64,000 bases of DNA from assembly GCF_001438655.1 (NCBI RefSeq), contig NZ_JQBR01000004.1:62001-126000 (forward strand), written 5' to 3'. The translations under genes were made by a program, and so were the position numbers. Source of the stretch: Pediococcus cellicola. Lineage in GTDB: Bacteria > Bacillota > Bacilli > Lactobacillales > Lactobacillaceae. Every line of letters starts with the position of its first letter. Position 1 is the first letter of the stretch. This document shows, piece after piece, positions 58,133 through 64,000 of the stretch. The notes under the pieces were generated by a model, which was given only the letters and a program-made list of their open reading frames with translations, did no database searches and was not told where the DNA came from.

Positions 58133-59249
58133 TTACTTAGGATTAGCTTGTTGTAATTTCCACTGCAAATACGCACTAATAAATCCATCTAAATTGCCAT
58201 CCATCACACCTTGAACGTTAGCGGTCTCATAGTTTGTGCGATGATCTTTGACCATTGAATAAGGATGGAAAACATACGAGCGAATCTGTGAACCCCAGCC
58301 AATTTCCAACTGCTGCCCTTCAATGGCAGCCCGTTGTTCGGCTTTCTTTTGTTCCTCTCGTTCGTATAATTTGGCACGTAGCATTGACATTGCTGTTTGC
58401 CGGTTTTGCAGTTGTGAGCGTTGTGCCTGACTTGCCACCACAATTCCAGTTGGTAAATGCGTAATTCGCACAGCTGAGGAAGTTTTATTTACATGTTGTC
58501 CCCCTGCTCCGCTTGAGCGATAAACATCGACACGTAAGTCATCCGGATTGATGTTAATATCGACAGAATTATCCAATTCTGGCATGACATCCACCGAGGC
58601 AAATGAGGTATGTCTTCTCCCTGCCGCATCAAAAGGTGATAGCCGTACTAGCCGATGAACACCCTTTTCTGAGCGTAAATAACCATACGCATCATGCCCA
58701 GAAATCATGACACTCACACTATTAAGCCCAGCCACATCACCCGCTTGGTAATCTTCAATTGTTACCGTGAAATGGTGCTGCTCTGCCCATCTGGTATACA
58801 TCCTGAGTAACATAGACCCCCAGTCCTGAGACTCAGTCCCGCCTGCACCAGGGTGAATTTCAAGAATGGCATTATTGGCATCATATTTGCCATTTAGTAA
58901 CAGTCCCAAACGGTACTCACGAAGAGCCTTTTGCGTATCTTCGAAGTCGTGGTTAAACTCGGTATGCATATCTGCATCATCCTCTAATTCCAGCAGTTGC
59001 TCAGTTACTTCCAAGTTAGCCACTTTTTCTTGTAGATCGTGAAACTGATCGTACTTTTGCTTTAACAGATTGGTTTCATCAATTAGTTTTTGGGCCTTTT
59101 CTTGGTCGTTCCAAAAATTCGGTTCCCCCATTTTAGCTTCATTAATTGAGATGCTTTCACTTAACTTATCGAAGTCAAAGCGACCCCCTAAAGTCAGTGA
59201 CTTCTTTATTCATTTGATTAATTTGTTTTTTTGCTTCGCTTAATTCCAT
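58133..59249 (-). CDS. prfB: peptide chain release factor 2 (programmed +1 frameshift)
   Basis: Releases peptides at UGA and UAA. It is made by +1 frameshift: codons 1-24 (59249 down to 59178) end CTT followed by in-frame TGA; the base at 59177 is skipped and reading resumes at GAC (59176) to 58133, giving 371 residues. The upstream AGGGGG acts as the internal Shine-Dalgarno three bases before CTTTGA. The codon-recognition SPF (RLSPFDAAG) and the catalytic GGQ (SGAGGQHVNKTSSAVR) are both visible. GGGAG precedes ATG. It follows secA and lies 28 bp before phoP. Confidence 0.96.
59174..59191 (-). promoter_or_regulatory. prfB programmed frameshift site
   Basis: On the minus strand AGGGGGTCGCTTTGAC: internal Shine-Dalgarno, 3-base spacer, slippery CTT and UGA followed by C, a poor termination context. 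Low RF2 favours the shift, so the site autoregulates RF2. Confidence 0.95.
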
Positions 59250-59277
59250 TTTATCAAACTCCCTTAACTTTCACTTC

Positions 59278-59321
59278 AAAAAAAGATTGGTCAAAACAAA
59301 TCGTTTTGATGCCAATCTTTT
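59278..59321 (-). terminator. secA terminator
   Basis: AAAAGATTGG / CCAATCTTTT with an inner TCAAAAC / GTTTTGA stem and a T7 run on the minus strand. Confidence 0.8.
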
Positions 59322-59332
59322 CAAATCATTTA

Positions 59333-61699
59333 CTACCGTTGAATATTTTGACGAATTTCAGACTTCAAAAAGAGCCGAGTTGCGTCATATTCAATATCGG
59401 AAACCATTTCCTCAAACATCCGGTAACCGTCAGTTTGGTATTCTACCAATGGGTTTAACTGCCCATACCCACGCAAACCAATTGACTGACGAAGTTGATC
59501 CATGGCATCAATATGTTCTTCCCAATGTGCATCAACAACACGTAAAATAACAACTTTTTCAAATTCCAACATTTGTGCAGGATCGTAAAGTTGCTTCTCT
59601 TTTTGAGCATAAATTTCTTTTGCTCGTCCTAAAAGATACGCTTTAATCTCGTCAGGTGTTTTTCCTACTAAATCGCCAAGTGAAATACTATCTTCATTAA
59701 CCATATTGGATTTAGCAAAGTCTAATATCGTTTCGAGATCCCACTTTTTCTGGTCAGTGCCCTGTGTATGCACGTCAACCACTCGGTCAACCGTACGTTG
59801 AATCATAGGCACCATAACATTTTCCAAAGACTCTTTAGCCATAATGACTTGTTGCCGTTCTCCATAGATGACTTCACGTTGTGCACGCATCACGTCATCA
59901 TATTGCAGAACGTTTTTACGAGAATCATAGTTGTTACCTTCAACACGTTTTTGTGCGGACTCAACTTGTTTGGTGATCATACGACTTTGAATAACTGCAT
60001 CATCGTCAGAAACTTTCAATCGTTGCAAGAGATTTTTGATTCGTTCAGAACCGAACCGAATCATCAAATCATCTTCCAATGATAGATAAAATTGTGACAT
60101 ACCAGGATCACCTTGACGCCCAGAACGGCCTCTCAGCTGATTATCAATTCGTCGAGACTCATGACGTTCCGTCCCAATGACGGCTAACCCGCCTAACTCT
60201 TTGACTCCCGGTCCTAATTTAATATCAGTTCCCCGTCCAGCCATATTCGTGGCAATTGTAACGGCACCCTTTTGGCCTGCATTCATAATAATTTCGGCTT
60301 CTTTAGCATGGTTTTTTGCGTTCAAAACCACATGTGGAATCTTCTCTTGGTCTAACAAATGTGAAAGATGCTCTGAAGTCTCTACCGCAACCGTCCCAAT
60401 TAACATGGGTTGGCCTTTAGCATGTAGATTCTTGATTTCTTCAATTACCGCGTCAAACTTGCTTTCCAAAGTGGGGTACAACAAGTCCGGACGGTCATCA
60501 CGAATCATTGGTCGGTTCGTTGGAATGGAAATGACTTCCATATTGTAAATTTCACGAAATTCTTCTTGTTCTGTTTTGGCCGTACCAGTCATACCAGATA
60601 ATTTTTTGTACATCCGGAATAAGTTTTGGTAAGTAATATTGGCCATCGTCTTTGTTTCTTCTTGAATTTCAACATTCTCTTTGGCTTCAATCGCCTGATG
60701 TAACCCATCTGAGAAACGTCGTCCCTGCATGACACGGCCTGTAAACTGATCCACGATTAGTGCTTCGCCATCTTGAACCACATAATCCTTATCCTTTAGC
60801 ATAATGTAGTTTGCACGTAAAGCTTGGTCCAGATGATGAGTTAATGAAGCATTATCAACATCATAAAGATTGGCAAGATTGAAATACTTTTCGGCTTTTT
60901 CAATTCCTGTATCTGTTAAGGAAATGGATTTTGATTCCCAATCAATTTTATAGTCTTTTTCTGCCGTCAACGTCTTGGCAAAACGATCGGCGCGACGATA
61001 CATATGTGTGCCGTTTTCTGATTGTCCCGAAATAATCAATGGCGTTCTAGCTTCATCAATTAAAATAGAATCAACTTCATCAATAATGGCAAAGTTTAAT
61101 GGTCGTTGCACCATATCCTCTTTGTACACCACCATATTATCACGCAAATAATCGAACCCAATTTCACTGTTCGTTGAGTACGTAATATCAGCAGCATAAG
61201 CAGCTCGTTTTTCTTCTGGGGATTTTTCAGACACATTTAGCCCCACACTCAATCCAAGCCAATTGTATAATTCGCCCATTTCAGTGGCATCACGGCCAGA
61301 AAGATATTCATTAACCGTTACCACATGGACACCCTGTCCAGCCAACGCATTTAAGTAAACTGGCATCGTGGCCGTTAACGTTTTTCCTTCACCAGTCTTC
61401 ATCTCAGCAATGTTACCTTCATGAAGGACAATTCCACCCATGATTTGAACGTGAAATGGAAAAAGTCCTAAAACCCGCTTTGCACCTTCACGAGCTACTG
61501 CAAAAGCTTCTGGCAAGATATCATCAAGCGTTTCTCCGTTTTCTAAACGTTTCTTAAATTCAGGCGTTTTAGCCTGTAAGTCTGTATCAGATAACTGACT
61601 ATACTCATCTTTATAAGCTTCAACCTTGTTTGCTAAACGATCCAAGCGTTTTTGCTCACGTTTGTCACTTTCAACCCATTTTTTTAGTAGATTAGCCAT
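59333..61699 (-). CDS. secA: preprotein translocase ATPase SecA
   Basis: The motor that pushes unfolded proteins through SecYEG. The 788 residues have Walker [21 protein letters not shown] near 101, DEAD-type [23 protein letters not shown], the preprotein cross-linking domain, and NBD2 with [13 protein letters not shown]. It ends at EIRQNIQR after the helical scaffold, so the C-terminal linker and the CxCx8CH zinc site found in Bacillus SecA are missing. ATG has AGAGG upstream. The 277-bp spacer before it holds repeats and a short hydrophobic frame. Confidence 0.98.
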   Translation of the reverse strand: MANLLKKWVESDKREQKRLDRLANKVEAYKDEYSQLSDTDLQAKTPEFKKRLENGETLDDILPEAFAVAREGAKRVLGLFPFHVQIMGGIVLHEGNIAEMKTGEGKTLTATMPVYLNALAGQGVHVVTVNEYLSGRDATEMGELYNWLGLSVGLNVSEKSPEEKRAAYAADITYSTNSEIGFDYLRDNMVVYKEDMVQRPLNFAIIDEVDSILIDEARTPLIISGQSENGTHMYRRADRFAKTLTAEKDYKIDWESKSISLTDTGIEKAEKYFNLANLYDVDNASLTHHLDQALRANYIMLKDKDYVVQDGEALIVDQFTGRVMQGRRFSDGLHQAIEAKENVEIQEETKTMANITYQNLFRMYKKLSGMTGTAKTEQEEFREIYNMEVISIPTNRPMIRDDRPDLLYPTLESKFDAVIEEIKNLHAKGQPMLIGTVAVETSEHLSHLLDQEKIPHVVLNAKNHAKEAEIIMNAGQKGAVTIATNMAGRGTDIKLGPGVKELGGLAVIGTERHESRRIDNQLRGRSGRQGDPGMSQFYLSLEDDLMIRFGSERIKNLLQRLKVSDDDAVIQSRMITKQVESAQKRVEGNNYDSRKNVLQYDDVMRAQREVIYGERQQVIMAKESLENVMVPMIQRTVDRVVDVHTQGTDQKKWDLETILDFAKSNMVNEDSISLGDLVGKTPDEIKAYLLGRAKEIYAQKEKQLYDPAQMLEFEKVVILRVVDAHWEEHIDAMDQLRQSIGLRGYGQLNPLVEYQTDGYRMFEEMVSDIEYDATRLFLKSEIRQNIQR

Positions 61700-61815
61700 T
61701 CAATTGTTCCTCTCTTAAAAACAAAACTTTTTAAATTACTTATTTGTGATTATAAAAACTTGTAAACTATATCATATTTTAACATTAGTAAAGCTATTTT
61801 TAAACAAAAGAGTAA

Positions 61816-61876
61816 GCCACAAGGCATTTTTTTGAAGAAAAAGAGCATACGTGAAGTTTTTTCTTGCCACTAGGCA
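61816..61876. repeat. two GCCAC(A/T)AGGCA repeats 50 bp apart upstream of secA
   Basis: GCCACAAGGCA (61816-61826) and GCCACTAGGCA (61866-61876) differ at one base and start exactly 50 bp apart. The second is extended to a dyad, TTGCC-ACTA-GGCAA. Possible operator pair or remnant; no known regulator assigned. Confidence 0.4.
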
Positions 61877-61896
61877 ATCACAAGAGTTTTCAAAAC

Positions 61897-61958
61897 AAAA
61901 AAACTGAACGGAAGCCAATTAGTCCACATCTGTCCTAATTAAGCTTTCCATTCAGTTT
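61897..61958 (-). terminator. hpf terminator
   Basis: AAACTGAA (61901-61908) / TTCAGTTT (61951-61958) continues inward as an imperfect long stem (CTAATT / AATTAG), with a T7 run on the minus strand. Confidence 0.75.
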
Positions 61959-61976
61959 TAAATTAAAAATCTTAAG

Positions 61977-62543
61977 TTAGTCGTCCGACTCAATCAAGCC
62001 ATAACGACCGTCATTACGTCGATAAACAATATTTACGCCGTCGGTTTCCGCATCTTGATAAATGAAGAAATCATGTCCAAGCATATCCATTTGTAAAACG
62101 GCTTCCTCACTATCCATTGGTTTTAGAGAAACTCGCTTTGTGCGCACAATGTCAAATTTACTTTCTGGTGTTTCATCCTCATCACTCTCATCAATGTCAA
62201 GTTCTGCCCCAGAAATTTCAACACCTTTATAGCCTTTTTCACGAGATTTACGATTAATTTTTGTTTTATATTTGCGGATTTGGCGTTCCAACTTATCAGT
62301 TACCAAATCAACGCTTGCGTACAGATCAGGTGATGTTTCTTCAGCTCTTAGTACTAAATATGGAAGCGGAATGGTAACCTCAACTTTAGCCGTCTTATCA
62401 GGATGTACTTTGAGGTTTACATGTGCCTTCGCATTAACACTCGTATCAAAATACTTTTCTAGCTTGCTAATACGTTTTTCCACGTAATTTCTAATTGCTT
62501 CTGTCACTTCAATATTTTCGCCACGTACATTAAAATCAAGCAT
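61977..62543 (-). CDS. hpf: ribosome hibernation promoting factor, long form
   Basis: Dimerises 70S ribosomes into inactive 100S particles in starvation. The 188 residues have the N-terminal YfiA/HPF domain (about 1-100, RGENIEVTEAIRNYVEKRISKLEKYF) and the C-terminal dimerisation domain (about 125-185, IVRTKRVSLKPMDSEEAVLQMDMLGHDFFIYQ), joined by an acidic linker (DIDESDEDETPE). GGGAG lies upstream. Between comFC and secA, as in other Lactobacillales. Confidence 0.97.
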   Translation of the reverse strand: MLDFNVRGENIEVTEAIRNYVEKRISKLEKYFDTSVNAKAHVNLKVHPDKTAKVEVTIPLPYLVLRAEETSPDLYASVDLVTDKLERQIRKYKTKINRKSREKGYKGVEISGAELDIDESDEDETPESKFDIVRTKRVSLKPMDSEEAVLQMDMLGHDFFIYQDAETDGVNIVYRRNDGRYGLIESDD

Positions 62544-62631
62544 AAATCTTCTCTCCCTTCAGTAGCAAGCATTCTTGCTCGCTCAAACACGATATTGAAA
62601 GGACCACTCTTCTAATATCTTGCTTAACCCC

Positions 62632-62660
62632 ATTATAAATGAAAACGCTATTTTAAACAA
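62632..62660 (-). promoter_or_regulatory. hpf promoter with a cre-like spacer
   Basis: -35 TTGTTT (62655-62660), 17-bp spacer, -10 TATAAT (62632-62637). The spacer holds ATGAAAACGCTATTTT on the plus strand, which matches the cre consensus at all fixed positions but two. CcpA control is a possibility only. Confidence 0.5.
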
Positions 62661-62683
62661 ATAAAAAACAGGAAAAAACACCT

Positions 62684-63373
62684 TTATCGACACAAAGTGA
62701 TACACTCAACCAGACCAGCTCCTGCTGTATAAAGTGTCTCTGCCGCATGTCGCAATGTGCGCCCCGTTGTGTAGACATCATCTACTAACAGAATTTTTTT
62801 GTTTTTAACTTTTGGCTGCCAATTTTCGGCGATTTGAAAATGATTAATCGTCCGTAAACGATCCTGTCGTTTCTTTTGAGATTGCCGTTTTTCATCTTTT
62901 TTTCGATGCATAACTAACAAATTAGTCACCGCTAAATCACCTATCAAGCCGATCACTTGGTTAAAACCACGTGTTTGCCACGTTTGTTCATCAATAGGCA
63001 GTGGTACAACGAAATCTGAAGGCTTTTGTGCTTTTATAAACATTTCAAATTGTTGGCAAAAGACGTGACGTAAACGATAATCCCCTTGAAATTTATAATC
63101 GTGCATGTATTGTTTCATAGCCGCATTATACGTGTACAGTGCCTGATTATGAAACACGTAATTTGATTTAACTTGCCATTTTTGACAATCGTGACACAAA
63201 TTTGTTGAACTTTGAATACGCCCACATACTGGGCAACTCTTAGCAGCTTCAATTTTTTGAAAGGTTGATAAGCATTGCTCACATGTTGGCACCATCTGAT
63301 ACTTTTGAGGTAATAACAAAAAGCTGAGTGGCCAAGCCGATCGGATGACTCGATTACACAGTAGACAATTCAT
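62684..63373 (-). CDS. comFC: competence-associated phosphoribosyltransferase-like protein ComFC
   Basis: A cytoplasmic protein of the DNA-uptake system. The 229 residues have an N-terminal zinc part with CxxC pairs (CLLC, CEQC, CPVC, CHDC, all within residues 1-65) and a C-terminal phosphoribosyltransferase domain with the PRPP loop KILLVDDVYTTGRTL. It binds ComFA and is needed for efficient transformation in Bacillus and streptococci. Its ATG overlaps the comFA stop by 20 bp with AAGGAGG upstream, so the pair is coupled. Confidence 0.94.
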   Translation of the reverse strand: MNCLLCNRVIRSAWPLSFLLLPQKYQMVPTCEQCLSTFQKIEAAKSCPVCGRIQSSTNLCHDCQKWQVKSNYVFHNQALYTYNAAMKQYMHDYKFQGDYRLRHVFCQQFEMFIKAQKPSDFVVPLPIDEQTWQTRGFNQVIGLIGDLAVTNLLVMHRKKDEKRQSQKKRQDRLRTINHFQIAENWQPKVKNKKILLVDDVYTTGRTLRHAAETLYTAGAGLVECITLCR

Positions 63374-64000
63374 ATAGTTCCTCCTTAGCCTTTCGATTCA
63401 CAAACCGGATTTGTTGCATCGCTTTTTTTACACTTCGCGAAATTCCTGCACACACAAAGACGACATTACCTGTTGGCCGTTTCGGATTACGTCCGACCCG
63501 ACCAGCAATTTGAACCAATGCTGCTGAAGAAAATGTAGCATCATCCGCCCCCAAGACACACACATCGATTCCTGGAAACGTGACGCCACGCTCCAAAATC
63601 GTTGTTGTAATAAGACCATCAAGTTGCTGTTCGCGCATTTGTTGTACCTTTTCCAACCGTTGTTCATCTGCAGAATAGACCGTTTTAACGTTTAGATGCG
63701 GAAATAAGCAATTTACTGCAGTTAAAACTAACGGTAGATGACGAATATGTGGCACAAAAATCAGAAATTGACGTTTGGCCTGTTGACACTCTGTAAGTAA
63801 TTTTTTGACAGACGTAGGCAATTGCTTTTTACCCAATTTTTGATACCAATTTAAAACTAAAACAGGCTTAATTTCTGGTAGTGGATGCCCATGAAACCGT
63901 CGTGGCAAATAGCTCACTTGTAATTGTTTTTGCCGAACTTTTTTTAATAAATCATCCCCAGGAGTCGCCGTCAAAAACAGGCACGATCCTGTTTTCTTTT
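63354..64000 (-). CDS. comFA: competence helicase ComFA (5' end outside window)
   Basis: The C-terminal part of a DEAD/DEAH-type ATPase that helps import single-stranded DNA at the membrane. About 215 residues are visible, roughly half of the usual 420-460. Motif III appears as LFLTATPGDD at the edge. The second RecA-like domain includes QFLIFVPHIRHLP, TTTILERGVTFPGIDVCVLGAD and the arginine-finger motif VQIAGRVGRNPKRPTG. The open frame runs past the window end with no start. Coupled to comFC. Nothing suggests a pseudogene. Confidence 0.95.
   Translation of the reverse strand, partial: KKTGSCLFLTATPGDDLLKKVRQKQLQVSYLPRRFHGHPLPEIKPVLVLNWYQKLGKKQLPTSVKKLLTECQQAKRQFLIFVPHIRHLPLVLTAVNCLFPHLNVKTVYSADEQRLEKVQQMREQQLDGLITTTILERGVTFPGIDVCVLGADDATFSSAALVQIAGRVGRNPKRPTGNVVFVCAGISRSVKKAMQQIRFVNRKAKEELYELSTV

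Noticed and set aside
58133-59131. prfB starting at the internal ATG 59131
   Set aside because: The upstream 24 codons and canonical frameshift site give a full-length RF2 with a good ribosome site.

Overview
The window is low-GC Firmicute DNA and reads as core chromosome of a Lactobacillaceae species. The signs are the gene order comFA-comFC-hpf-secA-prfB-phoPR-pst, hprK-lgt-gpsA-galU-trxB, uvrBA-rapZ-yvcK-whiA next to clpP, tRNA-Arg and rpoN, then cggR-gap-pgk-tpiA-eno, secG-rnr-smpB and cdaAR-glmM-glmS. TTG and GTG starts are frequent, and Shine-Dalgarno sites are strong. A full CggR-gap-pgk-tpi-eno set points to a glycolytic, homofermentative-type metabolism. I cannot name the genus from the sequence alone. 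Most genes lie on the minus strand. No prophage, transposase, CRISPR array, plasmid function or rRNA was seen.

Layout. 1-2.4 kb: a partial M20 dipeptidase behind its GntR/UTRA regulator, then a divergent promoter-to-terminator island that looks like an unannotated small RNA, and an orphan 101-residue protein. 2.4-9.5 kb: tRNA-Asn, a secreted GW-repeat glucosaminidase, glmS, and the glmM-cdaR-cdaA operon, which joins UDP-GlcNAc supply to c-di-AMP synthesis. 9.6-18.3 kb: the most variable part, with a DUF1361 membrane protein, murB, a Gfo/Idh/MocA oxidoreductase, a DEDDh exonuclease, two GNATs, tsaE, ung, a HAD phosphatase, a LURP-one protein and an APC permease. 18.3-26 kb: a noncoding island, smpB-rnr-secG, a ClC antiporter, and glpK with a nucleoside phosphorylase. 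26-33.3 kb: eno, tpiA, pgk, gap and cggR, then rpoN. 33.4-44.9 kb: tRNA-Arg, clpP, whiA-yvcK-rapZ-uvrA-uvrB, an HD nucleotidase and a phosphohexomutase. 45-50.7 kb: trxB, galU, gpsA, lgt, hprK and two small envelope proteins. 50.8-59.3 kb: phoU-pstBBACS-phoRP and prfB with its programmed frameshift. 59.3-64 kb: secA, hpf, comFC and partial comFA.

Regulation can be read directly at several points. There is a two-half CggR operator before cggR, a CtsR box on the clpP promoter, four PhoP-type direct repeats at exact 11-bp period before pstS, paired half-sites around the glmS promoter, and a double palindrome before the GntR gene. I found no new multi-gene system. The best candidates for something undescribed are the small RNA at about 1892-1989, with an anti-Shine-Dalgarno loop, and the noncoding element downstream of smpB, whose terminator tail recurs downstream of uvrA.
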